In this document: positions 28,513 through 39,486 of the stretch, in pieces | How positions within the stretch are numbered: the first letter of the stretch is position 1 | Layout of the letters: every line of letters begins with the position of its first letter | NCBI GenBank assembly: GCA_030272155.1 | Contig: CP126207.1 | Span: forward strand, 2,604,001-2,668,000 | DNA: 64,000 bases | Source of the DNA: Tetradesmus obliquus | Taxonomy: Eukaryota > Chlorophyta > Chlorophyceae > Sphaeropleales > Scenedesmaceae | Reading direction: 5' to 3' | The notes under the pieces: generated by a model | What the model saw: the letters and a program-made list of their open reading frames with translations, nothing else | The model's database searches: none | What the model was told of the DNA's origin: nothing | Program-made: the position numbers and the translations under genes

Positions 28513-28531
28513 AGGTGTTGCGCTGCTGTTC
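27354..28531. other. Divergent intergenic region between TrpB2 and the papain-like protease
   Basis: TrpB2 runs left and the protease runs right, so both promoters and the missing TrpB2 start should lie here. The minus strand has a possible leader frame at about 27530-27430 (PRSLLLLLTSAA), unassigned. No confident promoter motif is visible. Confidence 0.45.
27585..27708 (-). CDS. Possible terminal exon of an unidentified Cys-rich protein
   Basis: After an AG acceptor, 40 codons read CDCSEKPSMVCLIKFP... to ADAIKCPA and stop at TAA (27585-27587). The spacing of six Cys and the lack of low-complexity bias look protein-like, but I find no matching upstream exon and recognise no family. If real, it would bound the TrpB2 5' end at about 27580. 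Confidence 0.3.
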
Positions 28532-29326
28532 ATGCTGTTGGCTGTCACTGTGCAGCTGGCACTGGCGCAGCCTGGCCGCCTGCAGGCACGGCACGGTGAG
28601 AAATGCGCACAGCGGCTCACTCAGTCTTCAACGCTCTGGGGCACTGTGCAACACGTGTGTCATTTTTGCACAGCTGAACTCTGCTATCCAGTACCAAAAC
28701 CATGCAGCAGCACAGTCTGCCATTGCTGCACCACACGCTGGCATTGTGTGCAGTGCCTGTTAGCTGCGCGCTAGGCTGCTGAGCCTCTTCTGTGTAGCAC
28801 TCGGTCACTTGCTCGATCTGCCTGCTGCCTGCTTAACTGCCAAGACACGGCCATGACATTGCACTTGACCTTTGGTGTGTCGCCGCACGCGCTGCTGCTG
28901 CAGGCGTGGCTCAGCGGCAGCTGCTACAGCCGGCAGCACGGTAAGTGAGCAGGGGCACGCGGGGCAAAGGACGGTTTTATGTATAGCATGGCAGCTGCTG
29001 CAGCCGGCAGCACGGTGAGTGAGCAGGGCAGGCGCACACCTGTTTCATAAGCTGCTTGCTGAGAGCGTTTTGTAGCGTGGCAGTTGCATGCAGCCAGCAG
29101 CACGGTGCACTTGGCAGGCAAGGCAGGACAGCAACCCCTGCATATGACACACACTGCTTGCTGACATGCAATGCCCACTACTGTTGTTGCTCCGTTGCTG
29201 CTGTTTGCATCATTTCCTCTTGTTGCGGTAGCTATAGGGATGCCGCTGCAGCTAGGAAGTTGGCCATTCATAGGTGTGCCGGCAACTGTGTTGTGATGCT
29301 GCTGCTGCTGCTGGTGCTGCTGCTGG

Positions 29327-29371
<45 letters not shown>

Positions 29372-29990
29372 TGCTGCAGGCGTGCCACCTGCAAGACAGG
29401 GTGCTGCACTGGCCTGCTGTATGAAGCCAGGGGCATGCGCTGCCCTCCCAACCGCTGCTGCTGCTGCTGCTGCTGCAACAGGCGTGCCACATGCACTGCC
29501 AAGCGCTGCACCGGCCTGCTGTATGAAGCCAGGGGCATGCGCTCCCCTCCCAACGCCACTCGCCGCAGCTACGTCACCAGCAGGAACAGGCGGAGGACAA
29601 TCAGCAACCTGGGAGCAGGAGCCAACACGGAGCAGATTGCAAAAGCGGCATGCGGCAAGCTGAATATCTATGGAACAGGTGGTGTGCCTGATGTTGAGTG
29701 CATTGACGTGCTGCTGCTGGCGCTGACGCCTGACGCGTACAGCTCCAACATCACAACAGACACGCCCGGGGCCCGCGCCTTCATCAGCCCTGCTCAGGTA
29801 AGGGTTCCTAAACCTTGTACCTCGTCATTTTACCCTAAAACCCTAAACACCAATTCAGGTTGCGTCATTCGACGTGTGTGGTGTTTTGATGTGCCAGGCT
29901 GAATCGTCGGCTTGTTCTATGTATGTGTTGGCTTTGCCGTCACAGCTGCTGCTGAGGCTACTGCCAGCGGAAGTATTGCTGCTGCTGCTG

Positions 29991-30065
<75 letters not shown>

Positions 30066-30822
30066 ACGCACTTGTATGCTTGCCCGCCTGCCCATACAGG
30101 ACCAGGGCACCTGCTCTGTGTGTGTGGGTTTTGCTGTCACTGCTGCTGCCGAGGCTGCTGTCAACGTGTACAAGCAACAGAGTTGAGACAAGCTGGGCCT
30201 GTCAGAGCAAGACATCAGCTTCTGCAAGTGAGTAGCAGCAACAGAGATAGCAGCAGTGGCAGCAGCGGCAGTGGCAGCAGCGGCAGTGGCAGCGGCAGTG
30301 GCAGCGGCGGTGGCAACAGACAACAACAGCAAGGGCAGCAGTGCTCGCAAACGGTGATGCTCAACCGTGCCCTGTGCAGCGTTTTGCCTGTCTGCGTTAT
30401 CAAATGCAATTGCTGACCTGCTTGGCTGTTGAGGCCAGCATCCCCCCCCCCCCCCCCCATCCGCTGACAACACAAAACACTCCACGCTTCTGATTTCACA
30501 GCAGAACCTGGTACAAAAGATATGTCAATGTTATGCATGCCCTGCAGGCTGTCTCCCCGCATCAACTGTGTGACCGGATCGTCCTACGACGCCGTCGTGG
30601 ACAGCATCGGCACTCCTGGCAGCAAGAATCGCATCGGCAGCTGGGCGGCGCGCAACTGCTACGGCTATGTCGGCGACGCCGAAAGCTGCGCCCCGGTGAC
30701 TCCCCCGGCAGGGGTGTGCAAGTCGCAGCTGCCTGCAGGTGCGCCGCAAATTGCTTCTAAGTTGCCACTCAGCATACAGCATTCAGCACCAGCAGATTTT
30801 CTATGTATTATTATTATTATTA

Positions 30823-30871
<49 letters not shown>

Positions 30872-33729
30872 CATTATTGTTTTAAAATTATTTTTATTTT
30901 CACTAGTATTATTATCTATATTTTCATTAGCATTATTTTTATATGATTATTACACTGACATGCACTTGTCCAATCGCCTCGTACACTCATGCACGTGGTG
31001 CGCTATCTGCATCAAGCTTGACACAATGGACAAGGTCAAGGAGCAGATCATTCTCCATATCTCTTCATCATTGGCTTCATATTAGTATAAGACTAGTGTT
31101 GTGTATATTGCGCAGGTGGTGCGTTGTCCATTGCAAATGACGGCAACGCGCTCGACACCATGGCTAAAGTAAAGGAGCAGATCATGCTGCACGGCGGCGT
31201 CATGACGTCACTCGCAATGACGGACGGCCCAAACGGCGCTTTTGCCGCCTTTGTTGCCAACAAGACGGCCGCAAATGGCGCGTTCAGCGTGGCAGAAGAC
31301 TTGCGCTTTTCGGCGCCAGGGGGTGTTGCCATGCACGCCGTGTTCTGCTACGGCTGGTGGGACAACCCCACCAAGAGCGATGACGGCTACTGGATTTGCA
31401 AAAACAGGTGGGTCATGTTGCGATTCAAATCGTCACCGGTAATTACAATGTGCCGCACCGTGTCATTAGCAACTTATAGTGTAACCCGCAATGCTGACTG
31501 TGTCACTTTGTCACTGCATCGCAGCTGGTCGACCTCGTGGGGTCTTCAGGGCTCGTTCCGCGTGGCATACGCAGCAGCCAACATCATGCAGCCCGACTAC
31601 ACCTTCGCCCTGCAGTACACTAAAGCATCCCTACGCGCCAGGGCCACTGCCATCACCCACCAGCTCAAGCCGAACCTGGTGACCCACATCTCAACATCAT
31701 CTGGCAACTCACCCAACGATTCGTCATCGGAAGTGCAGGCGCAGGGCTGGCGCCCGTCATGCCTGGAATACACCTCAGATCAGCCCATCCGCATGTTAAA
31801 GCTCGCAGATGACCTCGCCACACTCGCACTGTCAGTGCCAGCCGCCATCTCGGCCCGCCTGCGCAAGGCCGACGTCATCGTCGACCTCGTTGCCTCAAAC
31901 CTAGGATTCATGCCGAGCCTATCCGCCGCATCCACGGGACCCTTTAGGCTATGCGGCAAGACCGCACAACTGCTCAGCGGGCTGCTATTGGGCGGGCAGC
32001 CCCCAAAGTCGAGCCCCAACCCGCAGCCGTCGCCGTCTGTGCCGCGGCCCTCGCCGTCGCCGGGAGTGAAGCCGCCGACGCCGTCCCCCTCACCCCAGCC
32101 AAACCCAGGTGAGCATTCAAATGTTTCGTCTGATGCGGCACCAGCACACAAGTATGTGCATGCTGCAGCAAATTCGCCGACATTGTTTTCTCACCACGGC
32201 TAACCTGGTGAAAGCCTTTCTATTACATACTATAGGTGCTCTGCATGCGCTTGATTCAAATGGTGAACTGTACAGCACACCCTTGATCAAGGCAGTTATG
32301 CGTATGACTCAGTGCATGACTCAGCAACACCAGGTTTCCCTATTGTATTGTGCTTGCGGTGACCTAGAATAGCATGCTGGGTTGCTGGTGTGTGCACTAG
32401 CAAACACCTCGTGCACCCTCCAAATGCGCCACCATCTGCGTAACACCCCTGCCCGTAAAATGGGGTATGGAGCATTGGCCCTGCCACCTAGCGGACAAGC
32501 CATCAGACAACAGACAGACACGGTTTAGCCTCACAACCGGGGAACTGCCATTGGTGATGATGTTGCTTGTAGGTGGCGCACAATCTTGCACCCTGGAGCG
32601 TGCATCGGACCCTATCTGCAGCCACTGTGTGCGGTCTATTGCCATTGCCTGGGACCACACATGTGTCCATATGTACGACGGCAGCGTGGCCTGTGCCGGG
32701 TGGGGCAACCATGGCCAGCTAGGCGACAGTAAAGGCGGAACACATGATTTTTACTCGGCACATACGCTGGTCGCAGCCACTGCATTTGCGGGCATCCCAG
32801 CCATAAGTGTGGGGGTGGCAGGGCGCACCACGTGTGTGGCGGCCGCTGAAACAGACGGCGCTGAAGTGTATTGCGTAGGGTATGCAGGTTACAATGTGCT
32901 TGGCAGCGGCAACTTCAGCGAAGAGATGTCCAACAAGCCTGTTGCTATCCACGGCTTGAAGCCCACGCCAGCCATAGGGCAGTTGCTAGGCAGTTCTGAC
33001 GGCGTTTGGAATGGAGTGATGTGTGCCTCGTATGCCGGCACTGACGACTTTGACACCGTTCAGTGCTGGGGGGGTGGGTACGGGCTGACACCTGTTGAAA
33101 TAGGTGGCACGAGCGGCACTGTGTCGATGGGTGCCACCCAAGGCCACTATTGTGTCGCACGCAGTGACGGAACAGTGGGGTGCTGGAAGGCTCATGAAGT
33201 GGCAGCGCTGCAAGTGCCAGGCATAAGCGGCGCGATACGGGTTGCTGCAGGTTGCTATTTTGGTTGCGCCGTCGTCCATGATGCGGAATCGCGGGGCTCG
33301 TTGTGGTGTTGGGGCAAGGCTAGAGGTGTGTCGGACAGCGATGTGCCTTGGCGCGTGGAGGCTCTGGTAGGCAACGTGTTGGACGTTGCAGCTGGCGACG
33401 ACATCATCAATTGTTATAAGGCTTTTGTGTGCGCGCTGGTTGAGACGGCCGGGGGTAGCGGCGATGTTTACTGCTGGGGCAATAACGAGAAGGGGCAGCT
33501 GGGGCAGGGCTCCACAGGCGACAGCACAACTGACGAGGTGCAGCCGCCAGTGCGGGTGCAAGGCATCAGCAAAGTGACGAATTTGTTTTCTGGGGAAGCA
33601 GCAACATGTGCGTTGACCGTGTCTCAGCGCGTTGCATGCTGGGGCGCAAACAGGGAGGGCTCGCTTGGGGGCGGCGGGGATGCATTGAGCGCGCCACTGC
33701 CAATTGCCATGAAGGGCTTGTGTGCTTGA
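28532..33729 (+). CDS. Secreted papain-family (C1A) cysteine protease with C-terminal RCC1-like propeller, 8 exons
   Basis: Exons 28532-28595, 28904-28940, 29482-29797, 30100-30227, 30548-30738, 31116-31407, 31525-32108, 32573-33729 join with matching phases to 2769 nt (922 codons plus TGA). The ATG opens a signal peptide (MLLAVTVQLALA). The papain fold follows: DQGTCSVC with the catalytic Cys at 30121-30123 (the usual Trp after it is Val), LSEQDISFCK, a HAVFCYGW motif with the catalytic His at 31334-31336, and KN|SWSTSWG with the Asn at 31403-31405. A Ser/Pro-rich linker (about 31990-32110) leads to about 385 residues of RCC1-like blades (VYCWGNNEKGQLG, VACWGANREGSLG, VACAGWGNHGQLG). One in-frame TGA (30184-30186, codon 168, between YKQQS and DKLGLSEQ) would stop translation; a Trp-to-stop change or a read error is the simplest reason. 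Probable secreted or vacuolar protease. Confidence 0.85.
28904..29104 (+). repeat. Tail copies of protease exon 2
   Basis: Exon 28904-28940 is followed by two copies of its 3' part with donors (about 28988-29014 followed by GTGAGT, and about 29075-29104 followed by GTGCAC), spaced roughly 75-90 bp. Confidence 0.75.
29380..29450 (+). repeat. Head copy of protease exon 3
   Basis: After a (CTG)n-CAG acceptor this copy repeats about 70 nt of the start of exon 3 (complete exon 29482-29797), then runs into the next (CTG)n tract. Confidence 0.8.
29898..29955 (+). repeat. Head copy of the protease catalytic exon 4
   Basis: After an AG acceptor this copy codes FYVCVGFAVTAAAEA, matching CSVCVGFAVTAAAEA of exon 4 (30100-30227), including the catalytic Cys. 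It then passes into a long (CTG)n tract (29985-30064). Confidence 0.8.
30441..30458. repeat. Homopolymeric C tract in protease intron 4
   Basis: About 18 consecutive C residues. A G-tract of similar length is at 52577-52589 and another at 21441-21464. These are likely sites of base-count error. Confidence 0.9.
30804..30872. repeat. (ATT)n microsatellite in protease intron 5
   Basis: About 22 ATT triplets with few interruptions, followed by A/T-rich sequence to about 30955. Confidence 0.95.
30999..31065 (+). repeat. Decayed head copy of protease exon 6
   Basis: The stretch codes DTMDKVKEQIILH, matching DTMAKVKEQIMLH of exon 6 (31116-31407), but the splice acceptor is lost (CAC in place of CAG). 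Confidence 0.75.
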
Positions 33730-34271
33730 GCTTGTGCTGCCAGCAGATGAATCAGATGTCTGAGTGGCATCAATGCCATCAAATGGTATTGAACTGGCGG
33801 CTCTGCGCTATTGCGTGCACGCGCAGTAGTCGAGCGATGTTGTGCATCAACACAATGCATGTCACGCGTGATGTCATACTTGGTGCACAGGCCCTGCAGG
33901 TCACTGCATTCCCTGCAAGCAACCTTGATTGAAGTCCACCAGACATGCAACTCAGTCTTCCTTTCTGCATCTGCATATGGATAGGCCTCCACCACCTTAC
34001 CAGCTTTGAATATGATGCTGGCCTTTAACGCAACGTCATCTGGGACTTTTGGGGGTCTGCCCTTGTGCTTGCGTGTAGCTACTGTGCCGTACTTTACAAA
34101 GTTGCTGTGGTGGCGGATGCAGAACCTAGTCAGGTCGCTGTGTACTTCACGAGCATAGTCTGGGTACTCTTTCCTGTAAATGCCTGCCACTGAGCCATGA
34201 AGGGCTAGCGGGTCTGTTATCTGCTGCTTTCTGCTGCTATAGGGCGCTGCTGCAAGCACGTATGTATTCAT
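33624..34271 (-). CDS. Transposon-like reading frame with HTH-type segment (likely remnant)
   Basis: From ATG 34271 the frame runs 215 codons to 33624. The first 140 residues are protein-like, with HHSNFVKYGTVATRKHKGRPPKV, which resembles the helix-turn-helix linker of DNA transposases. The rest is low complexity and overlaps the end of the protease/RCC1 gene in antisense, so the true frame probably ends earlier. No DDE domain is present. I treat it as a mobile-element remnant; the family is not identified. Confidence 0.4.
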   Translation of the reverse strand: MNTYVLAAAPYSSRKQQITDPLALHGSVAGIYRKEYPDYAREVHSDLTRFCIRHHSNFVKYGTVATRKHKGRPPKVPDDVALKASIIFKAGKVVEAYPYADAERKTELHVWWTSIKVACRECSDLQGLCTKYDITRDMHCVDAQHRSTTARARNSAEPPVQYHLMALMPLRHLIHLLAAQAQAHKPFMAIGSGALNASPPPPSEPSLFAPQHATR

Positions 34272-34429
34272 GTAATCGGTTCTACTTCTGGGCAGCACCT
34301 GCTGGCTGGTCAGGCTCTGCAGTTGTGGTGTGCCAAGTGCCCTGCCGCTGTTGTTGCGGTCTGCTGTCTGGCCCTGTACGCTGCGCGCTGCGCTGCTACT
34401 GCTAATCTTGTTGCTTATCACAGATCAAC

Positions 34430-35600
34430 ATTTGAGCATTAGAGGCAGCTGCTGCGCGTGTGCAGCTAGGGTGGTTGAGCACAGTTGGTTGAGTGCTGCC
34501 AGTCCACACACTCTCCTGCAGACATTCATCTTGTGTGATCACGCTCAATTCTGGAGCTGAAAATTATAGCAGTTGGGAGCGGGCGCTGCAAGCAGGTGAG
34601 GTGCCTGCAGGACAGCTGACATGCAAGCAAACCAAGGCAGCAGGTCCAGCAGCTGTGCCTTGCTATACCTACCACAAGCAGCAGGTTGCTGTGCCAGCAT
34701 GTCTGTTACTTTGTGTTGTATGACGTTTTAGCTCAGCTGGGGGTCACTACCTTTGTACCCTACCCCACTGCAGACTTGGTCAGCAAACAACGCACATCAG
34801 ACGCCTTGCAATCTTTTGATAAATGCTACCTTAACAGTCGTATTTAGTATAACTTACAACTGGCAATGTCCTCAGTGCTCTGGAGCACACTAGCTCCTTG
34901 TTCGGCCATCCGCGTCAGACACAACTTGCAACGTTTGAGCAAAATACAGCATGATTGCCATGTATTATAGCTTGCCTTTTTATTACTTGGGCGTTAGCAC
35001 GATAGTTCATGGAACGGAGCAGCGATCAATGTGCATGCATGCATGACAGTGCACTGTCATGTATTCATTCGACTAGTTACTTCCTCTGTTCATCATTTAA
35101 TTCATGCAGTAAATCATAAACAAGTACTTTGGTGACTGAAAAACACTCTCACACGTTGCTGCACTGCAACGCATCCGGATGCGTTGGATCCATTGAACTG
35201 CTGAAGGTTTGATGGACCACACCGCTGACGGTCACTGAGCAGCGGCTTTTTTGTGCAGTAAAGCACAAATACAGCGGCTTTTTTTGTTATCGCTGACGCT
35301 CAGCGTACAAACAGGCGGTTCGTATTGACAACTATCCATGTGTAACTGCTGACGTTGCAACCTGCAACCGTGATTAGTTGTGGGCCCCGCCATGTAGGCG
35401 AAGCCAATTATAAACTTGAATGTGTTGTATGTCGTATCTGAGCGGGGTTCTGGCTCCTCAACACCATCACCTGCTACCGAGGCTATCCAAGACAGTAGTT
35501 GTCACCCTGCCAAGCTGGCTCGGGAGAGAGTGTCAAGACGGCACCACCATGAAGTGGGAGTGCGCTCCCAAACTGACGTGGTGCTTGCACCGCTAACACC
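34430..35600. other. Intergenic region, no gene seen
   Basis: AT-richer than the genes. It holds a perfect 20-bp palindrome at 35167-35186 and two related words (gcagcggcttttttgt at 35241 and acagcggcttttttt near 35271), each followed by a T run. A structured RNA with a Pol III-like terminator is conceivable but unsupported. Confidence 0.5.
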
Positions 35601-35604
35601 TGCA

Positions 35605-36110
35605 CTTGTCACCGCGCGTGGTGCACCTGCACTTGTCACCGCGCATGGTTCACCTGCACTTGTCACCGCGCATGGTGCACCTGCACTTGTCACCGCGCAT
35701 GGTGCACCGGAACTTGTCACCTCGCATGATTCACCTGCACTTGTCACCGCGCGTGGTTCACCTGAACTTGTCACCGCGCGTTGTTCACCTGCATTTGACA
35801 AATGACAATGTCACCGCGCATGGTGCACCTGCACTTGTCACCGCGCATGATTCACCTGCACTTGTCACCGCGCGTGGTTCACCTGAACTTGTCACCGCGC
35901 GTTGTTCACCTGCATTTGACAAATGACAATGTCACCGCGCATGGTTCACCTACACTTGTCACCATGCGTGGTTCACCTGCACTTGTCACCGCGCGTTGTT
36001 CACCTGCACTTGTCACCGCGCATGGTTCACCTGCTTTTGACAAATGACAATGTCACAGCGCATGGTTCACTTACACTTGTCGCCGCGTGGCTCACCCGCG
36101 CTTGTCACCG
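35605..36110. repeat. 27-bp minisatellite with 121-bp higher-order period
   Basis: About 18 units of 27 bp (acttgtcaccgcgcatgg followed by tycacctgc). The variant block with tgacaaatgacaatg recurs at 35802, 35923 and 36044, an exact 121-bp spacing. Open on both strands as 9-residue repeats (for example ALVTAHGAP), but no start, splice or neighbour context supports a gene. Confidence 0.93.
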
Positions 36111-36119
36111 CATGTGGTG

Positions 36120-37343
36120 TACCCGCACCTGTCATCTCAGGTTGTTCATTTGCTATGGGTAGCACACTTGTCATCCGAGTCGGTGAAGCGGTGATGCGGT
36201 ACCGGGCGTGGTGCGCCTGCACTTGTCGTTGCATGGCTTGCTTAACACACTGTTTAGGCACGTCAGGCTTTCATCGCATTCTGCATCTTGATCCTGAGGT
36301 GATGCATTATTTCTTGCGCGGTGGGGTATTCTGATGATGTCCGCCGCTGAATGCTATTGGTTCTGTGGTGTGTTCCTGTAGCATGCGTGCCTTGCTGGAC
36401 AACAGCAGATGCGCCGCGTTGTTACTGATGTTGCTACTGGTGTTACATGCCATTGCAGCTACTGCAACGGTCGTGCTGCGAGTCTCAGATCAACATTATT
36501 TATAACATCACCCGCGTCAAAGTGGTTGCATGCGCCACCATGGCAGCTGGCAATTTGACTGGCACAAAAGTGCATTTCCAATGTTTGGATAAAAGAAGGA
36601 CGCATTGCTCGCAAAAGCAGGCTGATAACCAGCGACAACTTGAGGCGGGCGCAAGCGAAAATTGCTGAGCAGCACTGCATACGCAGCCCGTTTCAATATT
36701 GCTGCATACGCCACAGCTCTAAACTTTGGCGGCCCGCCAGCCGGGCTGAGCCTGACCCCTCAGGGTACGGGTCACATGGCGATCTACCCTTAGCCAGCGC
36801 ACTGCTAAACTGTTTTTTACGTGTCTGACCCGCTGTATCGTGTTATGCATGCAACAAGCCCACTTCCATCCAATCAACTGAATGCACCAACTGCGGACAA
36901 GGCTGTGCTCAGGTAGTGCATGCGTACTCGGCCGGCGCGGCCACCTACGGCCCTACAGCTTGTCATATTGTGTTAGTAGCCATTGTAATGTAGGTGAGCT
37001 GCACCCGATGTTGCAGCGTTGCCACAGCAGCGTGCGGCGCCCGTCTCGGAAACTCATCCCGAGACCGTCGAGCTGCATGTCTGAGCTCCTGAGTCGCTTG
37101 AATGTCGTTTGCATGTTGTTATTTTAATGCATTCATAGCTGAAGTCAGCGACTTGAAGTTCAAAAGGGTCGCAAAGGCTGCAACGGCAGCAGTAGCAGCA
37201 GCAGCAGTTCTAGTATGGCTGCTGCTGCTGAGCACAACCCATGATGGTTAAAACGCCACTGACTCAGCACACGAACAGTAATGTCGCCAATGCATTATAT
37301 GTGAATGTATGCTCTTGATGCTGAGTATAAACCGTGTGTGTTG

Positions 37344-37401
<58 letters not shown>

Positions 37402-37690
37402 GCGCAACAGCTGCTCCGCAGCTCTTCAGCTCTGGAAGCAAACCCTGTACATTCTCACGCCTCTGTGCCCCTAACAGCAACCACCAGGCCAACAATAAGC
37501 TACAAGAAACAGCATCAAGCATCCTGGTGTGCAGTAGCAGCAGCAGCAGCAGCAGCTTGCAGGTGCCTGAGCAGTTTGGCAGGCAGCCAGCCAGCAGGCG
37601 CCAAGTGCTGTCTGCACCTTTCACGGCAGGCGCCGTGATAGCAGCAGCAGCAGCGGCAGCAGGGGGAAGTGCCGCTGCTGCTTGGCCAGG
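36120..37690. other. Intergenic region upstream of the six-hairpin gene
   Basis: No confident gene. The part from 37305 to 37691 is open in the frame of the following gene (from ATG 37305) but includes a run of about 17 Cys codons from (CTG)n, so it is more likely leader or intron. The promoter of that gene should lie here. Confidence 0.45.
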
Positions 37691-37691
37691 T

Positions 37692-39158
37692 ATGGCCGCA
37701 CCGCTCTCAGGTAAGTAGATTTGAGTGCCTGTGAGAGTGGTTGGACTTACTTGCTTTGTTTCCTTGGACCTGTGTGGCGAAGCAGCCGCAATGCGAGAGT
37801 GTGCTGCAGCAGCAGGCTGCCTTGATTGACGCATGACCACTGTTCGCTCGTCATGATCACTGTCACGACCACTGTCCGCTTGTCATCTCCCGGAATTAAA
37901 TGCCGCGTATACTGCATGTTTCACACATTGCATGCAGCGCAGCATTAGGTGTGCTGCAGCAGCAAGCGGCAGGAACTGTCGCTGTGTATGGGGCCTGATG
38001 TGGCCCTGGTGGTCCGGCAGCAGTGCTGCTGTGCTGAGGCGCTGATCAACCCTAATACATCACCCCAACATCAACCCGTGCCATGTGTAGCTTGCCTGCC
38101 AGGTGTGCTGCAGCAGCAGGCGGCCATCATGGACTCAGTATACGGGCCCTGGACTGGGCTTCAACATCAACTGTTGAACGTAACCTCAAAACCAACTGTT
38201 AAACGTTCCACCCTGGATACCTGCTGCAGGTGTGCTGCAGCAGCAGGTCGCCGTTATGGATTCAGTGTACGGCCCTTGGACCGGCCCTGGCTGGCAGCCC
38301 GCTGCCTTTGAGCGCACAGCGCCTCGATACCTGTGGACAGCTGCATTTGGAGTTGTCAACTACCTGACGCTGCACAAAGGCACGGGAGAGGACATGTGAG
38401 ACATGCTGTGCACTCAGCATTGTCACTGAACCTCTGTGTGCCATCCACACCTGTGGACGGACGCCTCTGACTTGGTCAAACATTAGGCGCTGCACAGGCA
38501 CACAGGGAAGAAACATTGGAGGCATTCCTAGCGCTCTGTTTATTGTAAAATGCTTGGCCAAGATTACTTCTTTTGCGTGCTTAGCCACTAGGCGCTGCAG
38601 CCTTGTGCGGCACAACAGCAGCGACAGGGAACAGTAGATCATCTGATTTGTCAGCTCTTGCACTGTTTGTTTTGTTGCCGACAACATGCTGCTGCAGCTA
38701 CCTGCAGCAAGCGCTGGTGCTGGTTCCAGGGCAACCAGCCTTGCGGAAGTCTTACAGACGTGAATTTTTAAGCCTTTTGTGACACTAATTTGTGTCTGCT
38801 GGATATAACACGTGCAGGTACCTGCAGCAGGCGCTGGCTCTAATGGATGCTGTGCACAACACTCTCGGCCACCAGCGGGCAGGCACCAGCAGCAGTTCAG
38901 CAGCAGCAGCAGCACCACCACCAGCAGAGTGGCTGCCGGGAGCGAGTGAGCAGCACCCGACAGCAGGTGGCCTGCGCATTGGCAAGCCCCACCCCGAAGG
39001 TGAGGCAAAGCGCGACGGCTGCTGCTGCTGCTGCTGCTGCTGACGACGACGACTGGTTGCGTCTGAGTGCAATGGCCGCTGCTTTTCACGGTCAGGAAAG
39101 AGCATATTTTTGTGTTGTTTCTCCTCTGCTGCTGCTGTTGCTGATGGCCCAAGCCCGC

Positions 39159-39223
<65 letters not shown>

Positions 39224-39444
39224 CCACACAGATGGCGATGGCCATTACTTCCACTACCTCACAAAGTGGGCCTTTGCGCTGGCTGCTGCAGCAGGCACTG
39301 ATACTCTTCAGCTGCTGCTGCTGCTGCTGGTGCTGCTGCTGCTGTATGTCATCAACAGATCACCCTGATGGTGACGGCCAGTACTTCCATTACCTCGCCA
39401 AATGGGCCTTCGCGCTGGCTGCTGTGGCACACAGTGGCACCTCA

Positions 39445-39486
<42 letters not shown>

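Noticed and set aside
30184..30186. TGA as selenocysteine or reassigned codon
   Set aside because: The position is not a catalytic Cys site, no SECIS could be shown, and several genes in the window terminate in TGA.
34430..35600. Additional tRNA or snRNA genes in the intergenic region
   Set aside because: No cloverleaf with matching A and B boxes was found by eye; only the tRNA at 25299-25370 meets the criteria.
35605..36110. CRISPR-like array
   Set aside because: The repeats are directly contiguous 27-bp units without unique spacers, in eukaryotic DNA without cas genes.
37305..37691. Extended N terminus of the six-hairpin gene from ATG 37305
   Set aside because: It would include about 17 consecutive Cys from a (CTG)n run. 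The internal ATG at 37692 joins directly and in phase to exon 2.
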